From CAZKCK01 sp964552325 (lineage in GTDB: Bacteria > Bacteroidota > Bacteroidia > Bacteroidales > TTA-H9), in contig CAZKHA010000040.1 in assembly GCA_964552325.1 (NCBI GenBank), positions 1-24,206 of the forward strand: a stretch of DNA of 24,206 nucleotides, written 5' to 3'. Below, piece after piece: positions 1 through 8,823 of this stretch. The first letter of the stretch is position 1. Every line of letters starts with the position of its first letter. The notes below the pieces were generated by a model. It did no database searches. It had not been told where the DNA came from and saw only the letters and a list, made by a program, of their open reading frames with translations. The translations under genes were made by a program, and so were the position numbers.

Positions 1-1
1 A

Positions 2-316
2 GATGGTTATTACTTTGATGACTTAAAAGTCTCGGTTTTTGATAATACCACAGGGTTTACAGAAACCAGCGAAGAGCCAACAATTAAATTGATGCCAAAT
101 CCTGCGAGCCACAACGTAATGCTAATGCTAGCTGGCTTTGGTTCCGGAAACCTGAAAGTTAAACTGTATGACTTGAGCGGTAGATGTTTAACAGATATTG
201 TCGCAAGTTCAAGCCTGCTAAACCTTGATGTTTCCAACTTCGAAAAGGGGGTATATATGGTAAAGGTTGAATCGCTCAGTTTTAGCCCGATAGTTCAGAA
301 ATTGCTTGTGGAGTAA
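2..316 (+). CDS. 3' end of a T9SS-secreted protein (C-terminal sorting domain), 5'-truncated by window edge
   Basis: The frame is open from position 2 and ends at TAA 314-316, giving 104 visible residues of a longer protein. The first residues (DGYYFDDLKVSV) look like the end of a beta-sandwich domain of the kind found in secreted peptidases and other exoproteins. After a short linker comes a roughly 75-residue domain beginning MPNPASHNV, with LYDLSGR in the middle and KGVYMVKV near the end. These are the hallmarks of the T9SS type A sorting domain, usually YPNPA...; here the tyrosine is methionine. Such domains direct outer-membrane translocation and are then removed or used for surface anchoring. 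The catalytic or binding part lies outside the window, so the function of the whole protein is unknown. It is convergent with tadA, with 21 bp between the stops. Confidence 0.85.
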   Translation, partial: DGYYFDDLKVSVFDNTTGFTETSEEPTIKLMPNPASHNVMLMLAGFGSGNLKVKLYDLSGRCLTDIVASSSLLNLDVSNFEKGVYMVKVESLSFSPIVQKLLVE

Positions 317-337
317 GCTAGTGGTTCAATAACAAGG

Positions 338-787
338 CTACCGTTTTGCCTTAAAGAAGTTGCTTATCAGATCACTACATTCATTGGCTTTTAGGCCAAA
401 ACTTACCTTGGTTTTAGGGTGAAGAATGGCCGACGGGATGAGGCTAAACCCCCGCTTGGGATCTTTGGTTCCATAAACAATACTACCTATTTGCGCCCAA
501 GCCAATGCACCAGCGCACATTACGCAAGGCTCAACGGTTACAAACAAGGTGCAATCGGTTAAGTACTTGCCTCCAATAGCATTCGTGGCGGCGGTAATAG
601 CAAGCATCTCAGCATGCGCTGTAACATCATTAAGCCGTTCGGTCATGTTGTGCGCCCGGGCTATAATCCTGTTTTGACTAACAATTACGGCACCAATTGG
701 TACTTCGCCTTCTTCTGCGGCCTTAGCGGCTTCCCTTAGGGCCTCCTGCATATAGTGGGAATCAGAAAAAATGCTTAAACCTTCCAT
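338..787 (-). CDS. tadA: tRNA-specific adenosine deaminase TadA
   Basis: A 149-residue cytidine/deoxycytidylate deaminase-fold enzyme of normal TadA length. It converts adenosine 34 to inosine in the anticodon of tRNA-Arg(ACG), in the cytoplasm. The zinc site is intact: His58 in the HAE motif with catalytic Glu60, and Cys88 and Cys91 in PCVMC. The N-terminal HYMQEAL followed by EVPIGAV matches the family start, which supports the first ATG; a second Met at residue 12 is possible but would cut into helix 1. The gene is monocistronic, convergent with the T9SS cargo gene. No clear TAnnTTTG promoter box lies upstream, but an 8-bp inverted repeat is present at 866-889. Guanine deaminases share the fold, but the TAHAEM context and length favour TadA. 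Confidence 0.93.
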   Translation of the reverse strand: MEGLSIFSDSHYMQEALREAAKAAEEGEVPIGAVIVSQNRIIARAHNMTERLNDVTAHAEMLAITAATNAIGGKYLTDCTLFVTVEPCVMCAGALAWAQIGSIVYGTKDPKRGFSLIPSAILHPKTKVSFGLKANECSDLISNFFKAKR

Positions 788-865
788 TTAATATAAATTA
801 GCTTATAGATTAGTCTTTAAAATTGTGGCAAAACGCTTGTAAAATGTGGTTTATTCTAACTTTTT

Positions 866-889
866 TTATTCAAAAAATCTGTTGAATAA
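866..889. repeat. 8-bp perfect inverted repeat upstream of tadA
   Basis: TTATTCAA (866-873) and TTGAATAA (882-889) are perfect reverse complements separated by 8 bases. The repeat lies about 80 bp upstream of the tadA start in a 273-bp AT-rich intergenic region that otherwise shows no gene. Neither strand has a U-tract after the hairpin, so it is not a typical intrinsic terminator. It could be a protein-binding site or chance in AT-rich DNA. Confidence 0.3.
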
Positions 890-1060
890 TAGGAGGATAT
901 TTCTCTCCTGCTTTTTCAATCATAGCAGCAAACCACCTTATTCTGAATGAACTTCAAGCGACCTATAAATCTTATCTACAATATAATAAGCCATCACGCG
1001 AGATTTTTTTATTTATTCAAGCTAAAATGGCAATCCTATTACGAATGTATTTTTGTAGAG

Positions 1061-1447
1061 TTATTTTTCAAGAAACCTTGAAATAGTCGTTAAAAGGAAT
1101 TCGAGCGAGATAGGTTTGGTTATATAAGCATCGCAACCAACTTCGATGCTTGCCTGGTGGTCGCCAATTTGAACATGCGCTGATTGGGCAATAATAGGCA
1201 AATTTGGGCTGTGTTCCTTAATTAAACGAGCGGAAACAAGTCCGTTCATTACGGGCATATCCAAATCCATTAACACGAGGCTTACCTCAGTATTTTTAAC
1301 AAATTCAAAAGCCTCTAACCCATTGCGTGCCCATAAAATCTTTGTTCCTGTTCGGCGTAGGGCTGCTTGGAAATATTTTACGCTTGTTTCGGCATCTTCG
1401 GCTATAAGAATTGTTTTTCCAGTCCAGTTATAGGTCGATTCCATCAT
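1061..1447 (-). CDS. Single-domain response regulator (CheY-like receiver)
   Basis: A 128-residue protein consisting only of a receiver domain. The acidic pocket is Glu17-Asp18, the phosphoacceptor is Asp61 in LVLMDLDMPVMNG, the switch residue is Ser89 (AQSAH) and the conserved lysine is Lys111 in ITKPI, so all residues needed for phosphotransfer are present. There is no output domain. It is the last gene of a three-gene minus-strand operon, starting 8 bp after the stop of the 532-residue hybrid kinase, which makes it the probable phosphate acceptor or shuttle for the two kinases. Translation may begin at Met1 or Met2. The final target is unknown. Confidence 0.88.
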   Translation of the reverse strand: MMESTYNWTGKTILIAEDAETSVKYFQAALRRTGTKILWARNGLEAFEFVKNTEVSLVLMDLDMPVMNGLVSARLIKEHSPNLPIIAQSAHVQIGDHQASIEVGCDAYITKPISLEFLLTTISRFLEK

Positions 1448-1455
1448 TTTTTCTT

Positions 1456-3054
1456 TTAGGAGTTAATATCTGCCATAGCCTTAAGCAAATCGTCCATACG
1501 GAAGGGTTTGCTAACAAAACTGTCCATCCCAACAGCTAAACAGCGGTCGCGGTCGCTTTCTTGTGTATTGGCAGTCATGGCAATAATTCGGATGCGTTTG
1601 CCAGCGGGGTCTTCATTTTCGTGTGATCGTATTAGGATAGTGGCATCATATCCATCCATTTCGGGCATCTGAATATCCATCAGGATTAGGTCATAAGTTC
1701 CTTGTTTGAATTTTTCGACGGCCTCAATCCCGTTTTTCGCTATGTCAACGCTATGTCCAAATTTAGTGAGGTTTGCTACAGCCACTTTTTGGTTTATTAG
1801 GTTATCTTCGGCTAAAAGGATTGTATAGGATTTAGAATGTGTGGGTTTTTGGGGCTCTGTCTTTTTTGATTCATGGTCATCGGACACGAGATTTTTTTCA
1901 AAAACTGCCGTAAACCAAAACGTAGAACCTTTGCCCAACTCACTTTCTACGCCAATTTCGCCATCCATCATCTCGCACAAGCTTTTTGAGATGGCCAATC
2001 CCAGGCCAGTTCCCCCATATTTACGGGTGGTTGACGAGTCGGCTTGCGAAAAGGATTTGAAGAGTTTTTCTTTTCCTTCTTCTGAAATGCCTACACCTGT
2101 ATCAATAATGCTGAATTTGAGTTTGACGGATCGGTCAGAGTCTTTTTCTATTTCGGAAACAATACGTACGCTACCTTCTAATGTAAATTTTATCGCATTG
2201 TTCGTCAAATTAGTAATAATCTGTCGCAGTCGAAATGGATCTCCTTTAAGGTTGACGGGCACGTTGGAATCAAACGATTTTGAGAGTTGAACCTTATTTT
2301 CTTGAGCACGTATGCCTAGAACTTTAATCACTTCATCTACAAGCTCTTCTAGGTTAAAGGGGATGTTTTCAAGCTCTATTTGATTGGATTCAATTTTTGA
2401 AAAGTCAAGTATATCATTAATAATGCTAAGCAGGTTTCGGCCCGAAATCATAATTGTTTCGAGGTAATCATTCTGTTCTTCGCTAAGGGCTGTTTGAGCC
2501 AATAAATCGGCCATGCCAATAATGCCATTCATAGGTGTTCTTATTTCGTGGCTCATGTTGGCTAAGAATATTGATTTGGCAAGTGTGGCAGCTTCAGCTC
2601 GTTCTTTGGCAATGCGAAGTTGTTCGTTTATGGCATCTTTCTCTTTTAACAAGCGAGCCAATTCATGACGCTGGTTATAAAGCTCAAGGAATACCTTAAC
2701 CTTTCCTCTAAGTATCCTTGGTTCAATGGGTTTTGAAATAAAGTCAACGGCTCCGGTTTCTATTCCTTTAATAATGTGAAAATCTTCTTTAAAAATTGCA
2801 GAAACAAAAATAATGGGAAGGTATCGTCCCTTTGAGGTTTGCCGTATAAGCGTAACTGTTTCATAACCATCCATTCCAGGCATTTGAATATCCACTATGG
2901 CAAGGGCAAACTCATTATTAAAGGCTTTGGCAATGGCTTCGTTGCCGCTAAGCGCCCTAACAAAGTCAACTTCAAAACCATCAAGCACGGTTTCAAGCGA
3001 TATCAAGTTTTCAAGCTTGTCGTCAACAATCAGTATTTTGGGTTTGGGCATCAT
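1456..3054 (-). CDS. Soluble hybrid sensor histidine kinase (REC-HisKA-HATPase-REC)
   Basis: A 532-residue cytoplasmic hybrid kinase with no membrane segment. Domain order: receiver 1 (residues 5-120, phosphoacceptor Asp55 in VDIQMP), a short coiled linker (125-160), HisKA with His169 in the SHEIRTP box, HATPase_c with Asn286 (N box), Asp318 in DTGVGI and YGGTGLGL at 346-353, then receiver 2 (410-530, Asp460, Lys517 in SKPF). Because it starts with a receiver, its kinase activity is probably set by an upstream phosphodonor, plausibly the 1388-residue kinase whose gene ends 9 bp before this one starts. Both receivers and the kinase core look complete. The start could be Met1 or Met2. The output is not evident from the operon. 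Confidence 0.92.
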   Translation of the reverse strand: MMPKPKILIVDDKLENLISLETVLDGFEVDFVRALSGNEAIAKAFNNEFALAIVDIQMPGMDGYETVTLIRQTSKGRYLPIIFVSAIFKEDFHIIKGIETGAVDFISKPIEPRILRGKVKVFLELYNQRHELARLLKEKDAINEQLRIAKERAEAATLAKSIFLANMSHEIRTPMNGIIGMADLLAQTALSEEQNDYLETIMISGRNLLSIINDILDFSKIESNQIELENIPFNLEELVDEVIKVLGIRAQENKVQLSKSFDSNVPVNLKGDPFRLRQIITNLTNNAIKFTLEGSVRIVSEIEKDSDRSVKLKFSIIDTGVGISEEGKEKLFKSFSQADSSTTRKYGGTGLGLAISKSLCEMMDGEIGVESELGKGSTFWFTAVFEKNLVSDDHESKKTEPQKPTHSKSYTILLAEDNLINQKVAVANLTKFGHSVDIAKNGIEAVEKFKQGTYDLILMDIQMPEMDGYDATILIRSHENEDPAGKRIRIIAMTANTQESDRDRCLAVGMDSFVSKPFRMDDLLKAMADINS

Positions 3055-3063
3055 TTTGTAATA

Positions 3064-6000
3064 CTATTTGTGTAACCACACCCTCATAAGTGAGAGCAAT
3101 TTATCAATATTTACGGGTTTAGCTATGTAATCGCTGGCTCCCGCGTTTATACATTTATTCCGGTCCTCCTTCATTGCTTTAGCAGTTAATGCAATAATTG
3201 GAATGGTTTTAAATCGTTTATCTTCACGTATTTTGCCAATTGTTTCATAGCCATCCATCACGGGCATCATAATGTCCATCAGCACTATGTCAATATTGGG
3301 ATTTTGGTTTAGCATATCAATGGCCATTTGGCCATTTTCGGCTGCCAGAACCTCGATTTCTTTTTCTTCCAGCACATGTGTAAGAGCTATAACATTGCGC
3401 ATATCATCATCAACCACCAGCACTTTTCTATTTCTAAAAATTGTATCCTTATCGTGCAAGAAACTAATGATTTCTTGCTGTTGCTGGGGCATTTCGCTTA
3501 CAACACGATGCAGGAATAAAGCCGATTCATCTAACAAGCGTTCTTCTGATTTAACACCTTTAATAATAATAGAATCGGTATAATGGTGTAGTTCTTTGTC
3601 TTCTTCCTTGCTTAGTTCCCGGCCGGTGTAAATAATTACTGGAGGAACTGTAATGCTTTTATCCTCTTCGAGTTTTTTAAGTAGGTCAAAACCATTCATA
3701 TCGGGTAGTCCTAAATCGAGCACCATGCAATCGAAGCGTTTTTCGCGCAAGGCTTTGTGCGCAGCAGTTCCAGAGCCGGCATCGGTTATCTGCACATCTT
3801 TCTCGCCTATAATCGATTTGATGCTTTTACGTAGGTTTATATCGTCTTCTACTAAAAGCAAATCTTTCATTTTCCGATTGGTAAAATGTGTTATTTTGCC
3901 AAAAGCTTTTTCAAGGTCGTCGGGGTTTACAGGTTTGGTTAGGTAGCCGATAGCTCCTTTTTTGTAAGCGTCGATGGTTTCGTCATAAGCTGACATCATA
4001 TGTACGGGGATATGCCGAGTAGTTCCTTCGTTTTTTAAGCGTTCCAAAACATCCCAACCATCAATTCCCGGCAGATTAATATCAAGGATGATTGCTGCCG
4101 GGGTGTATTTCATGGCTAGGTTTATGCCTTCTTCGCCCGTACTGCTGGCCAAAATCTTGAAGCCTTTTTCGCGTGTTTGCTTGGCCAAAACCTTTGCAAA
4201 CGAGGTGTCATCTTCTATTATCAGCATTACCCTGTCGCCGGGTTTTATTTCAGCCCTATCGTCAGGTATCGATTCTACTTTAGGCACTTCCTTTACCACT
4301 GTATCAATCAATGGATCCTCGTAGAGAGCAGGTTTTGCTGCTGCTGGCGTGGAGGCAGTGCGATCTGCCACTGGCTTGGGTGCAGCTTTGGCAAGATTCT
4401 CATCCAGGGGAAGATAAATGGTAAATTTCGACCCTTTGCCCACTTCACTTTTTAGTTGGATTTCGCCGCCCAATAACTTAGCCAATTCACGCGAAATGGA
4501 AAGCCCTAAGCCGGTGCCCCCATATTTACGCGATGTACTTCCATCAGCTTGTTTAAAGGCTTCAAAAATGAGATCCTGTTTTTCGGGCGAAATGCCAATG
4601 CCGGTGTCAGCTACCGAAACAGCTATAGTGTTTGAGGGGTTTAATGCTGGGTTGCGAAACTTACTAGAAGCCTCTGGTCGCTCAACCGATAAGGTAATGC
4701 TTCCATCAGAAGTAAATTTTATGGCATTCGACATTAAATTTTTGATAATCTGTTCTATACGTTGCCTGTCGGTGAGTATGTAAGGTGGAATATCGTCGGC
4801 AATATTTATCAGGAATTTTAGGCTTTTTAACGAAAGTTGGTGATTGAAATGCATGCGGGTGTAATCGCCTATTGATTCTGGTTCAACTTTTTCGAGGTTA
4901 ATATCCATACGGCCAGATTCAATTTTTGATAGGTCGAGTATGTCGTTAATAAGTGTAAGAAGCTCGTTTCCGCTATTGTAAATTATTTCGGCTGCCTCCA
5001 CCTGTTCTTTGGTTAAGTTGGCTTTTTTGTTGTCGGCCAAGCTCCTCGAAAGTATTAATAAACTGTTTAATGGGGTTCGTAGCTCATGCGACATATTGGC
5101 AAGAAACTCCGATTTGTATTTGCTTGCCTGTTCTACTTCGCGGGCTTTGCGTTCAATTTCGGTTTTGGCGGTTTCAAGTTCCTTGTTTTTAATGGCAACG
5201 GCAGCCTTCTGTTGTTCAAGTATATGCGTTTTTTCTTCCAACTCTTCGTTGGTAACCCTGAGTTCTTCTTGTTGGGCCTGTAAGTTGGCCTCACTCTGCC
5301 GTAAAGCCTTGGTTTGTTCTTCGAGTTCTTCGTTAGCTTCGCGCAATTCTTCTTGCTGTACGCGCAATTCTTCTGATTGTTCTTGTGTGGTTATGAGCAA
5401 TTTGCGCATTTCTTGGCGAGAAGTGATGGTATGGAAAGCGATAGCAATGCTTTCTTCCATTTGGTCAAGGAAGGTGCAGTGCAAATCGCCCCAGCTACTT
5501 ACGGATGCCAGTTCGAGCACACCTACCACTTTCCCTTGGAATAAAAAGGGCAAAACGATTACATGAGGTGCTTCGCCTTCGGTTAAGCCACTTTGGATAT
5601 AAATAAAGTCTTTTGGAACATTTGAATAGACAATAAGCTTTTTCTCAAAGGCAGCTTGCCCTACCAGGCCTTCGCCAATTTGAAATTCGTTGGCCGATGA
5701 CTTTCGGTGACTAAAGGCATAAGTGCCTGTTAGCTTTAATTTCTCATCAGTGGTTTTTAAATACAAAGCAGCAGCTTGAAAGTGCAAGATACTAGCCAGT
5801 TTCGACAGTAGTTCTGAAGCAAGGTCAGCTTCGGTTTTTTCGCCACGTAAGATATTGCTAACATCCACTATGGATGATTGAAGCCATGAGTTATTAGCGT
5901 TTATCTTGCTGAGTTCGGAGAGGTTGTCGCGCATTTGAAGCAAGGCATTGCCAAGCATATCGCGTTTGCTAAGGGGTTTATAATCCGTATTCAGTTCGTT

Positions 6001-7230
6001 TTTTCCGATGGCAAGGGCAAAATCGGCGTTTTTCTTTAAGCTATTTGATAAGCGGTTGAGGGCCAAAGCCATTTGGCCAAGCTCATCATGTGTTTTAGTA
6101 ATTATAGGATTATCTTGGTCAATAATACCCTTTGAAAGGTTCTCAAGTATTTGGGTTGTGTCTTTTAAGGGCCCTGTTATATTCCGCGAAATAAAAACAA
6201 TAACTACTGACATAATTAACAACCCGATAACTCCGGTAAGGATGGTCATCCAAAAAGTAAATCTTGCTTCGCCCAGAATGGTATCCATTGGTACAGATAC
6301 GCCAATAGACCATGGGGTTGTGGTGTTTCCAATTTTTATGGGCATCAATATTACATACGATTCCTTTTTAGAAACAGGATCTTGCATTTTAAACGAAACC
6401 TCTTCGCCTTGCTTTATTTTATCATCTATGCTATATTTTGTAATTAAATCATTTCCAAGCGAATCAATAGAATGTCCAAGATACTTTTTATCTTTAAAAG
6501 CCACCAAAGTGCCATTGTTTGAAATCAAGAAGGCATATCCATCATCAAAAATACGGGCATTCTTCATTTTAAACTGAAAGGTTTCTAGTGAGGCATCAAC
6601 CCCTATTACGCCTAAAAACTTACCATCTTTCATAATGGGCGATATCATGCTGGTTTGTAGGATTTGGTGATCTTGATTTCCTGTAAATGAATAGCCATAG
6701 GGGTTTAAGATGGTTTCAGTAAGGTTTTTCTTGGGGATTGTAAAATAATCGCCTTGAAAAAGCGTGGCATTGGGTTGCGATATTTCTAGTTTTACGATCC
6801 CATTCTCGCGATACCATGTAGGTGAGAAATTGCCAATTCGGGTACTTCCAGGTGCATTAATGTTGTTATTATCCAGTTTATCGATGCTCATGGGCTCCCA
6901 AATAGTCCAAACGGATAAAAAATCGGGGTTCGATTCAAGTACTTTCTTGGTGATTCCCATATAGGTAGCACGTCTGGCCGATTCGGGTATCGATTCAAAA
7001 TCGCTAAAAGCTTGCGCCAATGTTCGGCCAGCGTCCATATAAACCTCTAACATGGCCTTTGTTTGGTTTCCATAATCGCGGGCACTGGAGCGTGCCAAAT
7101 CTTGAGCATCAGAAAGTGCTGTTTTTCTATTGCTTATCGAAACAAAACCTATAGTTGCTGTATATATTACGAGCAAAACAGATAGTATAGAGATTAGCAG
7201 CTTGTAATGGATTCTCAGTTTCATGGCCAA
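3064..7230 (-). CDS. Membrane hybrid sensor kinase (dCACHE-HAMP-GAF-coiled coil-HisKA-HATPase-REC-REC-REC)
   Basis: A 1388-residue signalling protein. Transmembrane helix 1 spans about 11-31, followed by a periplasmic double-CACHE-like sensor (about 40-315, with FLGVIGVDASLE typical of CACHE), helix 2 (about 325-347) and HAMP (about 347-400). A GAF-like domain covers about 455-602. A Gln/Glu-rich coiled coil (605-705) contains a repeated QQEELR..NEELEE pattern. The kinase core has His715 in SHELRTP, Asn835, DTGIGI (Asp875) and GGTGLGL (904-910). Three receivers follow, with acceptors Asp1050, Asp1172 and Asp1319. It probably senses a small periplasmic ligand and feeds phosphate to its own receivers and to the two downstream genes. 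It is the first gene of the operon. The start may be Met1 or Met3. The ligand is unknown. Confidence 0.93.
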   Translation of the reverse strand: MAMKLRIHYKLLISILSVLLVIYTATIGFVSISNRKTALSDAQDLARSSARDYGNQTKAMLEVYMDAGRTLAQAFSDFESIPESARRATYMGITKKVLESNPDFLSVWTIWEPMSIDKLDNNNINAPGSTRIGNFSPTWYRENGIVKLEISQPNATLFQGDYFTIPKKNLTETILNPYGYSFTGNQDHQILQTSMISPIMKDGKFLGVIGVDASLETFQFKMKNARIFDDGYAFLISNNGTLVAFKDKKYLGHSIDSLGNDLITKYSIDDKIKQGEEVSFKMQDPVSKKESYVILMPIKIGNTTTPWSIGVSVPMDTILGEARFTFWMTILTGVIGLLIMSVVIVFISRNITGPLKDTTQILENLSKGIIDQDNPIITKTHDELGQMALALNRLSNSLKKNADFALAIGKNELNTDYKPLSKRDMLGNALLQMRDNLSELSKINANNSWLQSSIVDVSNILRGEKTEADLASELLSKLASILHFQAAALYLKTTDEKLKLTGTYAFSHRKSSANEFQIGEGLVGQAAFEKKLIVYSNVPKDFIYIQSGLTEGEAPHVIVLPFLFQGKVVGVLELASVSSWGDLHCTFLDQMEESIAIAFHTITSRQEMRKLLITTQEQSEELRVQQEELREANEELEEQTKALRQSEANLQAQQEELRVTNEELEEKTHILEQQKAAVAIKNKELETAKTEIERKAREVEQASKYKSEFLANMSHELRTPLNSLLILSRSLADNKKANLTKEQVEAAEIIYNSGNELLTLINDILDLSKIESGRMDINLEKVEPESIGDYTRMHFNHQLSLKSLKFLINIADDIPPYILTDRQRIEQIIKNLMSNAIKFTSDGSITLSVERPEASSKFRNPALNPSNTIAVSVADTGIGISPEKQDLIFEAFKQADGSTSRKYGGTGLGLSISRELAKLLGGEIQLKSEVGKGSKFTIYLPLDENLAKAAPKPVADRTASTPAAAKPALYEDPLIDTVVKEVPKVESIPDDRAEIKPGDRVMLIIEDDTSFAKVLAKQTREKGFKILASSTGEEGINLAMKYTPAAIILDINLPGIDGWDVLERLKNEGTTRHIPVHMMSAYDETIDAYKKGAIGYLTKPVNPDDLEKAFGKITHFTNRKMKDLLLVEDDINLRKSIKSIIGEKDVQITDAGSGTAAHKALREKRFDCMVLDLGLPDMNGFDLLKKLEEDKSITVPPVIIYTGRELSKEEDKELHHYTDSIIIKGVKSEERLLDESALFLHRVVSEMPQQQQEIISFLHDKDTIFRNRKVLVVDDDMRNVIALTHVLEEKEIEVLAAENGQMAIDMLNQNPNIDIVLMDIMMPVMDGYETIGKIREDKRFKTIPIIALTAKAMKEDRNKCINAGASDYIAKPVNIDKLLSLMRVWLHK

Positions 7231-7299
7231 CTAGGTTATAGGAAGTGATAAAGATACGAATTATGGGAATTGCAAGGATGGAAAAGCTGAAAAATGGAA

Positions 7300-8730
7300 C
7301 TATTTTTTAGTCGTTTTGACGAATTTTACATACAAAACTCCGCATATCAACAAGATTCCGGATAGGATAAAGGCTGGGATAAACGATTTTTTTGCTTCAA
7401 AAAGCAGGGGATTCCATATGCCAACAATAAATAAACCCAGGTTTACCAAAAAACCCACTGCTATGCTTATGGCAGCCCAAATGCGGTAGGGATGAACATT
7501 TTTGCTCCAAAGGGCCAACAAAGTGATGGGCACAAAAATGGCGATGGTGCCTATACCAACAACCATCAAATTAACAATCTCAGGAAACGACAAAGCTAGT
7601 ATTAAGGCAATTAGGCCAAAGAGGGTAGATACCAAAATAAGTTGTTTTTTTTGAAGGCTGAGGCTGGTTTGTGTTTTGCCCTTTCCCCAGCCTGAGAAAT
7701 CGCGCACAGCCGAAATGGCCACCACATTTAAAAATGCTGATGCTGATGACATTAACACCGACAGCAAGCCTACCACAGCAAGCCCCATCATAAAGCCCGA
7801 AACATGGCGCTCCAGAAAAACATAGGTGGCATCCTCGGTTTGCAAATCGCCTCCAAATCGCAAACGCACGGCCATACCCACCAAAGGGAAGATGATGTAA
7901 AATGGCAACATTCCTAGGCCGGAAATAATATTCATCTTGCGGGCCACTTGATCTGATTTAGCTGCCAGCATACGCTGCCAGATATCCATACGAACCAAAA
8001 CCGAAGGCGCAATAAACAATTGCAGTCCAATTAAGAACCCAATTCCATAATAAGTACCATCCAACATATTGGCTGGCAAGGTTTTTAATAAGGTAAGGTT
8101 TTCGGTATCAAGCATAACCCCCGGAATAAAAACAGCAATTATCATAATTACAATGATTATAAATTGCAGTAAATCAGTAATAATTACCCCCGATAGTCCA
8201 GCTATTGATGTATAACCAACAACAATAAGGCATGAAAGGATGGCCGATGTTTCGTAGCCCATACCCAAAACAAACTTTAGCAGCGATGCCATTCCCACAA
8301 ATTGTGCTGATAGCAACGCAAAGAAAATGGTGATGTTTACGCCCGTAACAATCAATGAAAAAAGTTTAGAAAATCCTTTTTCACTTTGTGATAAGTAGCT
8401 TTTATTTAGAAATTGAGGAAATGAGTATATGTTTTTTTTAACACCAATACGATGGATTTTGCGAGCGAATTTAGCAACAATAAAAAAACCTATAACGTAC
8501 GCAATACCAATCCCCACAGCAGCAAATCCAGACTCATAGCCCATGGTAATTAAACCCATCGAGGTGCCCCCGCCCACAAACGTGGCTAACGTGGTGGCTA
8601 CCAAAAGCCAGGTTCCTGTACTGCGGTTATTAACAAGGTATTTTTCAAAAGTTGTGGTGCGGGCTTGCCATATGCCAATAAGCAAAAGGCTTAAACCATA
8701 CAGAACCATCCAAAACACTATCCAATTCAT
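7300..8730 (-). CDS. Sodium:solute symporter family (SSF) transporter
   Basis: A 476-residue polytopic inner-membrane protein with about 13 hydrophobic segments, the normal size for the SSF/SLC5 family, which couples Na+ entry to uptake of sugars, amino acids, sialic acid or similar solutes. Visible family signatures are FVGGGTSMGL (51-60), the YTSIAGLSGV..TDLLQF stretch (173-190), WQRMLAAKS (251-259) and the TM8 serines in VLMSSAS (Ser328, Ser329). Those serines correspond to the Na+-binding serines of characterised members. Substrate cannot be told from sequence. The next gene downstream on the same strand, the large CACHE hybrid kinase, begins 70 bp later, so co-transcription is possible but not shown; no clear -33/-7 promoter was found in that 70-bp gap. 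Confidence 0.9.
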   Translation of the reverse strand: MNWIVFWMVLYGLSLLLIGIWQARTTTFEKYLVNNRSTGTWLLVATTLATFVGGGTSMGLITMGYESGFAAVGIGIAYVIGFFIVAKFARKIHRIGVKKNIYSFPQFLNKSYLSQSEKGFSKLFSLIVTGVNITIFFALLSAQFVGMASLLKFVLGMGYETSAILSCLIVVGYTSIAGLSGVIITDLLQFIIIVIMIIAVFIPGVMLDTENLTLLKTLPANMLDGTYYGIGFLIGLQLFIAPSVLVRMDIWQRMLAAKSDQVARKMNIISGLGMLPFYIIFPLVGMAVRLRFGGDLQTEDATYVFLERHVSGFMMGLAVVGLLSVLMSSASAFLNVVAISAVRDFSGWGKGKTQTSLSLQKKQLILVSTLFGLIALILALSFPEIVNLMVVGIGTIAIFVPITLLALWSKNVHPYRIWAAISIAVGFLVNLGLFIVGIWNPLLFEAKKSFIPAFILSGILLICGVLYVKFVKTTKK

Positions 8731-8772
8731 AATTTCTTAATTCAAATATTCCGCTTGTTTTTATACTACGAT

Positions 8773-8809
8773 AAAAAGAAGAGAAGGCCTTCATGCCAAC
8801 ACCCCTCTT
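8773..8809 (-). terminator. Possible intrinsic terminator of the BNR exoprotein gene
   Basis: On the minus strand an 8-bp stem can form between AAGAGGGG and CTTCTCTT (two G-U pairs) around a 15-base loop, followed directly by CTTTTTA. It lies 14 bp past the stop codon of the 8824-11520 gene, the right place for a Rho-independent terminator. The wobble pairs and long loop make it only moderately convincing. Confidence 0.4.
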
Positions 8810-8823
8810 TTCAGATATATTTC

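Noticed and set aside
334..352. Hairpin AAGGC/GCCTT between the convergent T9SS cargo gene and tadA
   Set aside because: Only 5 bp of stem, a 9-base loop and no U-tract; part of it is tadA coding sequence.
1048..1055. Exact TATTTTTG (-7 box) on the plus strand
   Set aside because: There is no plus-strand gene downstream; the following kilobases are coded on the minus strand. Chance match in AT-rich DNA.
5009..5566. 185-residue plus-strand frame antisense to the large hybrid kinase
   Set aside because: It is very rich in Ser and Cys with no domain, and lies opposite the coiled-coil and GAF coding region; an antisense shadow.
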